Assembly (NCBI RefSeq): GCF_003711105.1
Contig: NZ_CP023865.1
Span: forward strand, 3,745,001 to 3,809,000
DNA: 64,000 nucleotides
From: Actinoplanes teichomyceticus ATCC 31121
GTDB taxonomy: Bacteria; Actinomycetota; Actinomycetes; Mycobacteriales; Micromonosporaceae
Direction: 5' to 3'
Under the pieces are notes generated by a model. The model did no database searches. It saw only the letters and a list, made by a program, of their open reading frames with translations, and had not been told where the DNA came from. A program made the translations under genes and the position numbers. Below are positions 17,345-55,570 of this stretch, piece after piece. Each line of letters starts with the position of its first letter. The first letter of the stretch is position 1.

Positions 17345-17934
17345 CGCACGTCCCGGGCGAGATGCGGCCGCCCCGCCGGTCTCGTCCGGTACGAGCGCAA
17401 GCCTCGTTCATGGCTGCCTTCTTCCGGGACGGTGCCGGATCCCGGTTCGGGGCGGCTCCTGCGGCGTGTGATTCCCGGTAACCGACAGCGAGACGGTCCA
17501 CGGCTTCGTCGCCCGCTGGGCCGAAGCGGCGTGCCCAAGCACAGCCGCGCCCAGCTGCGCTGCCGTATCCGCGCCCAGCTGCGCCGTCGCGTCCGCGCCC
17601 AGCTGCGCCGGATCCGTGCCCAGCTGCGCCGCCGCGTCCGCGCCCAGCTGCGCCGCCGGATCCGTGCCCAGCTGCGTCGCCGCATCCGTGGCGGCGCCGG
17701 CCGGTGCCCCGTCCGATCGATGCCGTCATGGACTCCCCGGGCGTGAAGGCGGCTGTTCCGCAGGCGTCGTCCAGCGTGACGCGGGTCGGTGGTTGTCGTC
17801 ATGGGCAGTGCCGTGCCGAAGCTGGTGCGGCGCGAGATGCGCCGCGCGGCCGCTCGATCGGCGGCGCCGGCGCGCACCTGACGGTTCCGGCCCACGGCGT
17901 CCCGCACGCCACGCCGCCGGCTGCGCGGGGCATT
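17345..17934. other. Gene-poor stretch with 24-bp tandem repeat
   Basis: No convincing gene is seen. The most notable content is the tandem repeat at 17547-17687. A minus-strand frame (17304-17729, 141 codons, Gly/Ala-rich repeats, GGGGAG 3 nt before its ATG) overlaps the end of the GH6 gene. It could be a real repeat protein but is more likely fortuitous. Confidence 0.4.
17547..17687. repeat. Six imperfect 24-bp tandem repeats
   Basis: The units start at 17547, 17571, 17595 (21 bp), 17616, 17640 and 17664 and share the core G(C/T)GCCCAGCTGCG. All lengths are multiples of three, so every frame stays open. The plus strand gives RAQLRRRI/V repeats. The minus strand gives AAQLGADA-type octapeptides in a frame lacking a start codon, or Gly/Ala repeats in the frame that has one. 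The CAGCTG core is palindromic. Confidence 0.85.
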
Positions 17935-18221
17935 AACACATGCAAATCCAGACCGGCGGACATGGTGTGCGACGTGCTTCTGTCATTTATGCGACTCTAT
18001 TCAAAAGTGGTTTTCTCGTGTTCATTGGGCACGTGCCCAAGGGTGGCCGGCGCAGACGGCCATTGTTTTGTCGGGGAGTGCCCGCGAAACGTCACGCGGG
18101 AATGTGTACCTTCCCGATGCAAAACGGTTGCCGAGGAAAGGGAAGCTGACTTGTTGTGTAACGCCCTCAGGCATTTTCGGACATTTCCCCGAAAGGTGAT
18201 GCGCTCCGCGGGTGAGGCGGC
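17935..18221 (+). promoter_or_regulatory. AT-richer leader region of the NRPS cluster with palindromes
   Basis: This stretch is distinctly AT-richer than everything around it and contains no gene. It has three inverted repeats: the perfect 16-bp palindrome TTGGGCACGTGCCCAA (18025-18040), CGGGAA-N8-TTCCCG (18097-18116) and TTTCGG-N8-CCGAAA (18175-18194). The last two share a 6-8-6 architecture. It is the probable promoter and operator region for the thioesterase gene and perhaps the whole cluster. No regulator gene lies beside it. Confidence 0.55.
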
Positions 18222-19574
18222 GTGAGCGCGGCGATGGTGGAGGCCCCCGCGGCCCTGGAGCCGCGGACGCTGGCCGGTGTGCTGGCCCGCTGCGCCCGGC
18301 GGCACGGTGTCCCCGGCGCCCAGCTGGCGGTCCACCAGGACGGCCGGACGGTGACCGCCGAGTTCGGCGAGGTGGAGCACGGAACCGGCCGGCCGGTCAC
18401 CGCGGACACCGCCTTCCCGGTCGGGTCGGTCACCAAGGCGTTCACCGCCGCCGTCGTGCTGGCCCTGGCCGCGGAGGGCGATCTGGAGCTGGACGAGCCG
18501 GTGGGCGTGCACGTGCCGGGACTGCCCGCCGCGGCCGCCGCCGTCACCATCGGCCAGCTGCTCAGCCACACCGGTGGCCTGCCGTGCGGGCCGGCGCCCG
18601 AGCAGGTGGCCGGCCTCTCCGTGCGGGGATACCTGCGCCAGGCGGTACGCCCCGACGTCATGGTGCTGCCGCCGGGCGGCGGCTTCTCCTACTCCAACGT
18701 GGGCTACGTGCTGCTCGGCGAGGTGGTCTCCGGGATCACCGGGATGAGCTGGGCGGAGGCCGTGACCGCGGTGCTGCTGCGGCCGTTGGGCACCTCCACC
18801 GACCTGATCGGCGCAGGGTTCGCCGGCTCCGGCCGGCCGATCGCCAGCGGCCACTCCCGCCACCGGAGCACCGGGCGCGTCCGGCCGGTCCGGCAGTGCC
18901 TGGTCACGGCCGAGGCGGCGGCCGGCGCACTGGCCCTGAGCGCCGCCGACCTGGTGACGTTCGGGCGGTTGCACATCGGTGACGGGATCCCGGACGTGCT
19001 GCCCGCCGGGCACGCCGCCCGGATGCGCGAGGTGGTGCCCGGGGCGGTGCCGTTCGGCCTGGCCCGGGGCTGGGGGCTCGGGCTCGCCGCGTTCGGCGAG
19101 ACGCCGTACCGGTGGTTCGGGCACGACGGCAACGCCGACGGCACCGACTGCCATCTGCGGATCGAACCGGCGGCCGGCCGGGTGGTGGCGCTGACCGCGG
19201 GCATCGGCGCCGGGTCCGGGATGTGGGCCGAGCTCACCGCCGAGCTGCGCGGACTCGGCATCCCCCTGGACGACGGCCTGCCGCAGGGCGACGCCTGGCC
19301 GGCCGCCGCGACCGACTGCGTGGGCACCTACCGCAACGGGGACCTCACCTACGAGGTGCTCCCGGGCGGTCCGTACGGGCTGCGCTTCCGCGTCGACGGC
19401 GAGGACGCCGAGCCGCTCGTGCTCGGCGCCGATCTCACTTTCTATCTGCGCGACGATTCATCCGACCGGTGGACCGTCGGCGGACGCTTTGTGCGAGAGA
19501 ATTGCCGCGGCCCGGTGAACGCTGTGCAAGTCGGCGGTCGCATCGGGCGCCGTTGTGCCGAGGCGTTGATCTAG
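18222..19574 (+). CDS. Penicillin-binding-protein-type thioesterase/peptide cyclase (SurE-like)
   Basis: This 450-residue serine hydrolase of the beta-lactamase/DD-peptidase fold has the nucleophile motif S69-V-T-K72, the second motif Y157-S-N159 and H301-D-G in place of KTG. Ser/Lys/Tyr/Asn/His at these spacings correspond closely to SurE of surugamide biosynthesis (recalled as Ser63, Lys66, Tyr154, Asn156, His305). A C-terminal lipocalin-like beta domain (about 320-450) also fits. No signal peptide is present, as expected for a cytoplasmic biosynthetic enzyme rather than a cell-wall peptidase. PBP-type thioesterases release NRPS chains in trans by head-to-tail cyclisation and favour a C-terminal D-residue. 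The NRPS downstream ends in an E domain and lacks a thioesterase, exactly the partner expected. A beta-lactamase role is less likely. Confidence 0.85.
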   Translation: MSAAMVEAPAALEPRTLAGVLARCARRHGVPGAQLAVHQDGRTVTAEFGEVEHGTGRPVTADTAFPVGSVTKAFTAAVVLALAAEGDLELDEPVGVHVPGLPAAAAAVTIGQLLSHTGGLPCGPAPEQVAGLSVRGYLRQAVRPDVMVLPPGGGFSYSNVGYVLLGEVVSGITGMSWAEAVTAVLLRPLGTSTDLIGAGFAGSGRPIASGHSRHRSTGRVRPVRQCLVTAEAAAGALALSAADLVTFGRLHIGDGIPDVLPAGHAARMREVVPGAVPFGLARGWGLGLAAFGETPYRWFGHDGNADGTDCHLRIEPAAGRVVALTAGIGAGSGMWAELTAELRGLGIPLDDGLPQGDAWPAAATDCVGTYRNGDLTYEVLPGGPYGLRFRVDGEDAEPLVLGADLTFYLRDDSSDRWTVGGRFVRENCRGPVNAVQVGGRIGRRCAEALI

Positions 19575-19602
19575 CCGCAGGCGCCATTCACGCAATTCAC
19601 GA

Positions 19603-19636
19603 CCGGTAGCACGGGGATGCACGCACCGGATTTTTT
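19603..19636 (+). terminator. Hairpin plus T-run between thioesterase and NRPS genes
   Basis: Arms CCGGT (19603-19607) and ACCGG (19625-19629) enclose an inner GCA/TGC pair (19609-19611 / 19618-19620) and are followed by six T residues (19631-19636). This is a classical intrinsic-terminator shape, uncommon in such GC-rich DNA. It lies 30 bp before the first NRPS start and could be an attenuator setting the thioesterase-to-NRPS ratio. Confidence 0.5.
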
Positions 19637-19665
19637 AGTTGCCGTGTCCGAAAGGTTTGAGCGAC

Positions 19666-29850
<10,185 letters not shown>

Positions 29851-29861
29851 AGGAGCACCGG

Positions 29862-49858
<19,997 letters not shown>

Positions 49859-49862
<4 letters not shown>

Positions 49863-51082
49863 CGGCGCCGCTGTCGCGTAACCGGGACTACCGGCTGCTC
49901 TGGCTGAGCCAGGCCGGCGCCGAGTTCGGGCACAACGCCACCACGATCGCGTTTCCGCTGCTGGTGCTCGCGGTCAGCGGTTCCACGGCCGCGTCCGGCC
50001 TGGTGCTGAGCGCCATCGCGGCCGCCCAGCTGGTGGCGGGGCTGCCGGCCGGCGCGGTCGCGGACCGCTGGAACCGCAAGCGGGTGATGCTGGCCTGCGA
50101 GGCGGCACAGGCGCTGGCGCTGGCCGGTCTGGTCGCCGCGGTGCTCGCCGGGGTGGCGACGGTGCCGCACATGGTCGCCGTCGCGGCGGTGCTCGGCGTC
50201 TGCACCGCGCTGTTCGAGCCGGCCGAGGACGCCACCCTGGCCGCGCTGGTGCCCGAGGAGCAGCTCGGCGCCGCGGTCGCCGCCAACGCGGCGCGTACCT
50301 CCCTGGGGCAGGTGGCCGGCACGGCGGCCGGCGGCGTGCTGTTCGCCGCCGGGCGGTTCCTGCCGTTCGCCGTGGACGTGCTGACCCACGTGGCCGCGTT
50401 CGCCGCGCTGGCCTTCCTGCGGGTGCCGCCGCGCCGGCCGGCGCCGGAGCCGGTGCGCCGGCTGGGTCCGGAGATGCTGGCCGGGCTGCGCTGGATGTGG
50501 CGGCACCCGGTGATCCGCTCCACCACCGGGTACGCGGTCGTGCTGAACCTGTTCTTCAGCGCCTTCTACCTGGTGGTGATCGTGCTGGCGCAGCGGCGGG
50601 GCGCCACCGCGGCCGAGATCGGGCTGATGGCCGCGATGCTCGGCGCGGGCGGGGTGGCCGGCGCCCTGCTGGCGCCGCCGCTGCACCGGCTGCTCGGCCC
50701 GTACGTCTCGGTCACCGCGGTGTTCTGGGTGCTGTCCGTCCTGGTCCCGCTGACCGCGCCGGCCCGCGACGGCTACCTGATCGGCGCCCTGTTCGCCCTG
50801 ATGGCCCTGCTCGCGCCGACCGCGAACACCACCATCGTCACCCAGCAGATGCTGCTCACCCCGGACGGGCTGCGCGGCCGGCTCAGCGGCGCGCTGGGAC
50901 TGCTGACCGGCGCCGCCGGGGCGCTCGGCCCGGTGCTCGGCGGGCTGCTCACCGAGCTGCTCCCGGGCACGGGCGCGGTGCTGGTCTGCGCCGCCGGCAT
51001 GGCCGTGGTGACGGTCCTCGCCACCGCCAGCCCGGTGCTGCGCGCGCTGCCCCGGCGTCAACCGGCGCCGGTACCCGAGTGA
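49859..51082 (+). CDS. MFS exporter, likely for the cluster's peptide
   Basis: This 407-residue major-facilitator protein has about twelve hydrophobic segments. It starts at GTG 49859 and overlaps the NRPS stop by 4 bp (GTGA). The N-terminus [19 protein letters not shown] and [10 protein letters not shown] place it in the MFS_3/EntS-like group that exports siderophores and nonribosomal peptides. Tight coupling to the synthetase argues that it exports and perhaps gives resistance to the product. Confidence 0.9.
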
Positions 51083-51116
51083 CCGACCGATCCGCCCGAC
51101 ACCGAAGGAGACCACG

Positions 51117-51323
51117 ATGGACGACGACGCCCGCTACGAGGTGCTGCGCAACGACGAGGACCAGTATTCGCTGTGGCTGCTGGGGCACGACGTGCCGGCC
51201 GGATGGCACCGGGTCGGCAAGGAGGGCACCCGCGACGAGTGCTCCGCCTACGTCGACGAGGTGTGGACCGACATGCGGCCGCGCAGCCTGCGTGAGCAGA
51301 TGGACGGGGCCGCGACGGCCTGA
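51117..51323 (+). CDS. mbtH: MbtH-like NRPS chaperone
   Basis: This is a 68-residue MbtH-family protein with the signature pattern NDEDQYSLWL…PAGWHRVG…ECxxYVDEVWTDMRPxSL and the conserved tryptophans. MbtH proteins bind adenylation domains and are often essential for their solubility and activity. The ATG at 51117 follows GAAGGAG (51104-51110). It is the last gene of the cluster, 34 bp after the transporter and just before a strong hairpin. Confidence 0.97.
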   Translation: MDDDARYEVLRNDEDQYSLWLLGHDVPAGWHRVGKEGTRDECSAYVDEVWTDMRPRSLREQMDGAATA

Positions 51324-51328
51324 CCGTC

Positions 51329-51361
51329 CGGCCGTGCCCGCCACCGTGGCGGGCACGGCCG
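51329..51361 (+). terminator. Strong terminator after the NRPS operon
   Basis: A perfect 15-bp stem (51329-51343 / 51347-51361) with a 3-nt loop begins 6 bp after the mbtH stop. There is no U-tract, as is usual for actinomycete terminators. It marks the right boundary of the biosynthetic operon. Confidence 0.8.
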
Positions 51362-51438
51362 CTCGCCGCCGTGGCAGGCGCCCCAGGTCGGGCCGGCCGC
51401 TGGACGCGCCCCGCGTCATCGGGACGTCGCCCGGCCGG

Positions 51439-52617
51439 TCAATCGCCCTTGACGTTGACGAGCTGCCGCAGGGTGTGCCGGATCTCGACCAGGTCGGCGG
51501 CGTCGCGCATGACCACGTCGATCGGCTTGTACGCCTGCGGGATCTCGTCGAGGAACGCGTCGGTGTCGCGGAACTCGATGCCCTTCATCGCCTCCCGCAG
51601 CTGCGCCCGGGTGAACGTCCGGCGCGCCCTGGACCGCGAGTACGCCCGCCCCGCCCCGTGCGGCGACGAGTGCAGCGCCATCGCGTTGCCCCGCCCGACC
51701 ACCACGTACGACGCGTCGCCCATCGAGCCGGGGATCAGTCCCGGCACCCCGGCGCCGGCGTTGATCGCGCCCTTGCGTGACAGCCACACCCGCTCGCCGA
51801 AGTGGGTCTCCTGCTCGGTGTAGTTGTGGTGGCACTGCACCCGTTCGCGCTGCTCGACCGGGGCGCCGGTGAACTCGGCGAAGCAGGCCAGCACCCGGTC
51901 CATCATCTCGTCCCGGTTGGCCAGCGCGAAGTCCTGCGCCCAGCGCAGCTCCCGCAGGTACGCCGCGAACTCCTCGGTGCCCTCGGACAGGTACGCCAGG
52001 TCCCGGTCCGGCACGCTGATCCCGCGCCGGGCCATGACCTGCTGCGCGACCCGGATGTGGTGGCTGGCGATCCTGTTGCCGACCCCGCGGGAGCCGGAGT
52101 GCAGGAACAGCCACACCGCCCCGGACTCGTCACGGCACACCTCGATGAAGTGGTTGCCGCTGCCCAGCGTGCCCAGCTGCAGCTGCCAGTTCTTCGCGTA
52201 CTCGCCGGGGTCGAAGCCGAGGCCGGCCGCCGCCGCGGCCAGCCGGTCCGCCCGCGCCCGCGCCGAGTCGGTCAGCCGGGTGTTGTAACCGCCGGCCGAG
52301 AGCGGGACCGCCCGCTCGATCGAGGTCCGCAACCGGCTCAGGTCCGGGGGCAGGTCGTCGCGGTGGTGCTGGGTGCGCACCGCGGCCATGCCGCAGCCGA
52401 TGTCGACGCCGACCGCGGCCGGGATCAGCGCGCCGCGGGTGGGGATGACCGACCCGACGGTGGCGCCCTTGCCCAGGTGCGCGTCCGGCATCAGGGCGAT
52501 GTGCGGGTGGATGAACGGTAGCCGGGACGCCTTCTCGGCCTGCCGCAGGGTCTCGTCCTCGACGAGGCTGGCCCAGTTGAGCAGACGTTCGTTGATCTTC
52601 TGCACACCCCGGTGCAT
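51439..52617 (-). CDS. rtcB: RNA-splicing ligase RtcB
   Basis: This 392-residue GTP-dependent RNA ligase joins 2',3'-cyclic phosphate (or 3'-phosphate) ends to 5'-OH ends in RNA repair. Mn2+/active-site residues are visible: VDIGCGM (Asp72, Cys75), GSGNHF (His156), SHHIRV (His186/187) and CHHNY. The guanylylated His is in SSPHGAGR (His320). Length is normal for bacterial RtcB. No RtcA or RtcR lies nearby. It is convergent with the NRPS operon and divergent from the P450, so probably unrelated to peptide synthesis. Confidence 0.95.
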   Translation of the reverse strand: MHRGVQKINERLLNWASLVEDETLRQAEKASRLPFIHPHIALMPDAHLGKGATVGSVIPTRGALIPAAVGVDIGCGMAAVRTQHHRDDLPPDLSRLRTSIERAVPLSAGGYNTRLTDSARARADRLAAAAAGLGFDPGEYAKNWQLQLGTLGSGNHFIEVCRDESGAVWLFLHSGSRGVGNRIASHHIRVAQQVMARRGISVPDRDLAYLSEGTEEFAAYLRELRWAQDFALANRDEMMDRVLACFAEFTGAPVEQRERVQCHHNYTEQETHFGERVWLSRKGAINAGAGVPGLIPGSMGDASYVVVGRGNAMALHSSPHGAGRAYSRSRARRTFTRAQLREAMKGIEFRDTDAFLDEIPQAYKPIDVVMRDAADLVEIRHTLRQLVNVKGD

Positions 52618-52680
52618 CCCCCGGACCGGCGCGAGTCAATCATGGCCGGCGCCCGGCCGCCGAGTGTCACACCGGCGTAC

Positions 52681-52705
52681 GTTTTCGGTCGCGGCGCCGG
52701 GGCAT
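52681..52705 (+). promoter_or_regulatory. SigB/SigF-like promoter of the P450 gene
   Basis: GTTT (52681-52684), 15-bp spacer, GGGCAT (52700-52705), against the family consensus GTTT-N15..17-GGGTAT. The end of the -10 is 9 nt before the ATG at 52715, so the mRNA would be nearly leaderless, in line with the absence of a Shine-Dalgarno. Confidence 0.45.
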
Positions 52706-52714
52706 AGCAGCCCC

Positions 52715-53992
52715 ATGGCGAAGCAACGGCGTTGGTATCCCGATGACAGCGTGGGCCTGGCGGTGCAGGGTTACGCCTGGCTGCCCGACGAGTGGCGCCG
52801 GGCCGGCGCCTGGAGCGCCGTGCACACCCGGCTGCTGGGCCGCCGCGCGGTGGCGCTGCGCGGCCCGCAGGCGGTGCGGTTCTTCTACGACGAGTCGCAC
52901 GTGCGCCGGCACGGCGCCATCCCGGAGCCGGTGCGGGGCACCCTGTTCGGCCACGGGGCGGTGCACACCCTCGACGGCGAGGACCACCGGCGGCGCAAGG
53001 CGATCTTCCAGGGCCTGCTCAAGGACCCGCGCCGGGTCGGTGACCTGGCCCGGCGGGTCGGGCAGGCGTGGGACGAGGCGGTCGCCGGATGGGCCGGGCG
53101 CCCGCGGGTGGTGCTCTTCGACGAGGCCAGCCGGGTGATCACCCGGGCGGTCCACGACTGGGCCGGGGTGCCGCTGGCCGCCGGCGAGGTGGCCGCGACC
53201 GCCGCCGACCTCACCGCGATGGTGGACGGCTTCGCCACCCTGGGCCCGCGCCACTGGCGCGCCCGCCGGGCCCGCGGCCGCCAGGAACGCCGGCTCGCCG
53301 CGCTGGTCGAGCAGGTCCGATCCGGTACGGCCGAGGCCGCGCCGGACTCGGTCCTCGCGACCGTCGCCGGGCACGACGAGCTGGAGCCGGAGCTGGCCGC
53401 GGTCGAGCTGCTCAACATCCTGCGCCCGACCGTCGCGGTGGCGTGGTTCGTGGCGTTCACCGGGCACGCCCTGCACCGCTGGCCACAGCAGCGCGACCGG
53501 CTGCGCGAGGGCGACCTGGGGTATGCGGTGGCCTTCGCCCACGAGGTGCGCCGGTTCTACCCGTTCGCACCGTTCGTCGGCGGCCTGGCCGTGCGGGACC
53601 TGACCTTCCAGGAGCACCGGATCCCGAAGGGCGCGATGGTGCTGCTCGACATCTACGGGCAGAACCACGACGCGGCCCTGTGGCCGGACCCGTACCGCTT
53701 CGACCCGGACCGCTTCGTGGGCCGCGAGCCGGGCCGTGACGAGCTCATCCCGCAGGGTGGTGGCGACCCGGCCGGCAACCACCGGTGCCCGGGCGAGGAC
53801 GTCACCGTCGCGCTGCTGACCACCATCGCCACCCGCCTGGCCCGGCTCGACTACACCGTGCCGGAGCAGGACCTGACCATCTCCCTGCGGCGGATCCCGA
53901 CGCTGCCGGCCAGCCGTTTCGTGCTGATCCCGGGCGGCCGGGCCGGCGCGGGCGCCGCCGCCGGGCCGCGAGCCGACCTGGCGCGGCGCTGA
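52715..53992 (+). CDS. CYP152-family cytochrome P450 (fatty-acid peroxygenase/decarboxylase)
   Basis: This 425-residue P450 has its start at ATG 52715. CYP152 hallmarks are the heme-binding PQGGGDPAGNHRCPGE (Cys358), the I-helix NILRPTVAV with Arg237-Pro238 that binds the substrate carboxylate, and EVRRFYPFAPF. The family uses H2O2 to hydroxylate or decarboxylate fatty acids. The position equivalent to His85 of OleT, recalled to favour decarboxylation to 1-alkenes, is His84 here (GAVHTLDG); BSbeta has Gln at that site. A SigF-like promoter suggests stress control rather than membership of the NRPS cluster. Not experimentally assignable to hydroxylation versus alkene formation. Confidence 0.9.
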   Translation: MAKQRRWYPDDSVGLAVQGYAWLPDEWRRAGAWSAVHTRLLGRRAVALRGPQAVRFFYDESHVRRHGAIPEPVRGTLFGHGAVHTLDGEDHRRRKAIFQGLLKDPRRVGDLARRVGQAWDEAVAGWAGRPRVVLFDEASRVITRAVHDWAGVPLAAGEVAATAADLTAMVDGFATLGPRHWRARRARGRQERRLAALVEQVRSGTAEAAPDSVLATVAGHDELEPELAAVELLNILRPTVAVAWFVAFTGHALHRWPQQRDRLREGDLGYAVAFAHEVRRFYPFAPFVGGLAVRDLTFQEHRIPKGAMVLLDIYGQNHDAALWPDPYRFDPDRFVGREPGRDELIPQGGGDPAGNHRCPGEDVTVALLTTIATRLARLDYTVPEQDLTISLRRIPTLPASRFVLIPGGRAGAGAAAGPRADLARR

Positions 53993-54008
53993 CGGGCGGC
54001 CGCGCCGG

Positions 54009-54953
54009 TCACCGCGGGTCGGCGGCCCGGTCGCGCGGGGCCCGCCGTTCCCGGTGCGCCGGCGCGTGGCCGCGCTGCTGGTCGCCGCTGCGCCGGACGA
54101 TCTGGACCGGACACTCGGCGTGCTGCAGCAGCTGCAGGCCGGTCGACCCGAGCAGTGATCCGGCGAGCACGCCGTGACCGCGGCTGCCGACCACGACCAG
54201 CTGGGCGCCGCGGGACACGCCGACCAGCAGCCCGGCCGCGCCGCCGTGCGAGAGCAGCGTCTCGACCGGCACGTCCGGATACCGCTCCCGCCACGGCGCC
54301 AGCTGCTCGTGCAGCCGGATGCGCTCGGCGGCGTCCTGCTCCGGGGTCTCCACCAGCTCCGGCGCGGCGTCGCGCAGGTAGTACAGCGGCACGGCGGGCA
54401 GGTAGGACCGGACCACCACGAGGCGGGCGCCGCGGGACGCCGCGGCGGCGAAGGCCGCGGCCAGGACGTGCTCGGCGGCCGGTGAGTCGTCGATCCCGGC
54501 GGCGACCGGGCCCTCGGTGGCGCCGGCGTGCCCGCGCACCACGACCACCGGGCACGCCGCGTGGGTGGCGAGGCGCTGGCTGACCGAGCCGAGCAGCAGC
54601 CCGGTGAACCCGCCGCGGCCGCGGGTGCCGAGCACCAGCAGCTGCGCCCCCTCGGCGGCGTCCAGCAGCCGGGTGACCGGGTCGCCGACCGGCGTGCTCG
54701 CCACGATGTCCAGCTCCGGGACGGCGGCCCGGGCCTGCGCGACAGCTCCGGCGGTCACCTCCTCGGCGAGCCGGCGGGCGGCCTCGAACTGGGCGCCCTG
54801 GATGTCGTAGCGGGCCATGGTCCAGTCCCAGTCCAGGACGTGCACCACGGACAGCCGGCAGTGCCGGCGTCCGGCCTCGGCGGCCGCCCAGCGGATCGTC
54901 GCCTCGCCGGTGGCGGCGCCGTCGGTGGCGACCATGATGGTGGGAGTCTGCAT
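54009..54953 (-). CDS. Tandem universal stress protein (1)
   Basis: This 314-residue cytoplasmic protein has two UspA domains (about 5-140 and 148-288). Both keep the ATP-binding pattern: GTRGRGGFTGLLLGSVS in the first, GSRGHGVLAGSLLGSTG in the second. A charged C-terminal tail follows. USP pairs in actinomycetes respond to hypoxia and stationary phase. It is closely similar to the protein at 56209-57081 (HVLDWDW, TPxQDAAERIR). Convergent with the P450, 16 bp away. Confidence 0.92.
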   Translation of the reverse strand: MQTPTIMVATDGAATGEATIRWAAAEAGRRHCRLSVVHVLDWDWTMARYDIQGAQFEAARRLAEEVTAGAVAQARAAVPELDIVASTPVGDPVTRLLDAAEGAQLLVLGTRGRGGFTGLLLGSVSQRLATHAACPVVVVRGHAGATEGPVAAGIDDSPAAEHVLAAAFAAAASRGARLVVVRSYLPAVPLYYLRDAAPELVETPEQDAAERIRLHEQLAPWRERYPDVPVETLLSHGGAAGLLVGVSRGAQLVVVGSRGHGVLAGSLLGSTGLQLLQHAECPVQIVRRSGDQQRGHAPAHRERRAPRDRAADPR

Positions 54954-55188
54954 GATTCCTCCTCATCCCTCCCCTTCAGCGTGGTTCGCGGCGATCCGCC
55001 GGGGCAGGGGGAGAGGTCCCGCACCGCCGGGCCGTCCGCCCCGGGCGGGTCGTCGGGCCGGCGCGGCGCCGCGTTCTCCGGGGTCCGGGCCGCGCGCGGC
55101 GGCCGGTGCGCCGTCGCGTTTGCCGCGGCCGGAGCCGGGGTATGGCCGTGCGACGTCATCCTCCCGCACACCACCGGACGGAGTGGCG
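54954..55188. promoter_or_regulatory. Divergent region between USP1 and SHOCT genes
   Basis: Besides the SigF-like promoter at 55118-55143, it contains GGGGGAGAGGTCCC (55007-55020), a degraded match to the DosR-type box GGGAC-N4-GTCCC upstream of the stress protein. No other feature is recognised. Confidence 0.35.
55118..55143 (+). promoter_or_regulatory. SigB/SigF-like promoter of the SHOCT gene
   Basis: GTTT (55118-55121), 16-bp spacer and GGGTAT (55138-55143) exactly match the SigF-family consensus. The ATG at 55189 follows about 40 nt after the expected start of transcription. Confidence 0.65.
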
Positions 55189-55455
55189 ATGACCGCCCTG
55201 CTCGTGATGGGTTCCGCCCTGCTGCTCGTGCGCCTGGCCGGCCTCGCGGTCCTGCTGCTGTCCGGCCGGTCGTCGACGCCCGGCGATCCGTGCCCGACGG
55301 CGGCGCGGACGCGGCCCGCCCCGGACCCGGCCGAGGTGGAGGGTGCGCTGCTGGACCGGCTGTGCCGCGGTGAGCTGGGCCGCGACGACTACCGGGAGGC
55401 GATGGCCGCGCTCGCCGCGCGGCACGGCCCGCGGATCCCGGCCGGCGAACGCTGA
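55189..55455 (+). CDS. Small membrane protein with SHOCT domain
   Basis: This 88-residue protein has one N-terminal membrane segment (about 3-26), a Pro/Thr-rich linker and a C-terminal SHOCT motif (LLDRLCRGELGRDDYREAM, 54-72). SHOCT tails are short oligomerisation modules of unknown biochemical role. GGAG lies 5 nt before the ATG. A consensus SigF-like promoter upstream makes it a candidate general-stress membrane protein. Confidence 0.8.
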   Translation: MTALLVMGSALLLVRLAGLAVLLLSGRSSTPGDPCPTAARTRPAPDPAEVEGALLDRLCRGELGRDDYREAMAALAARHGPRIPAGER

Positions 55456-55570
55456 CCGATGTCCGTCCCGGTTCTCCGGCGCGGCCGGGCTGACCAGCAC
55501 CGCCCCGGTGCGGGCCGGACGGCCGTGACCGCGCGGGCGCTGCGGCGCGGTGAGGCCCGCGCCGCGACGG

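Noticed and set aside
17304..17729. Minus-strand 141-codon Gly/Ala-repeat protein
   Set aside because: It overlaps the end of the GH6 gene, has a poorly spaced ribosome-binding site, and its repeat stays open in all frames because units are multiples of three. Kept only as part of the repeat description.
18222..19574. A class C beta-lactamase or cell-wall DD-peptidase
   Set aside because: There is no signal peptide, the third motif is HDG, and the gene precedes an NRPS lacking a thioesterase. A trans-acting cyclase explains these facts better.
51439..53992. RtcB and CYP152 as tailoring or accessory genes of the NRPS cluster
   Set aside because: A strong terminator at 51329-51361 closes the operon, rtcB runs in the opposite direction, and the P450 is a fatty-acid peroxygenase type with a stress-type promoter rather than a peptide-tailoring P450.
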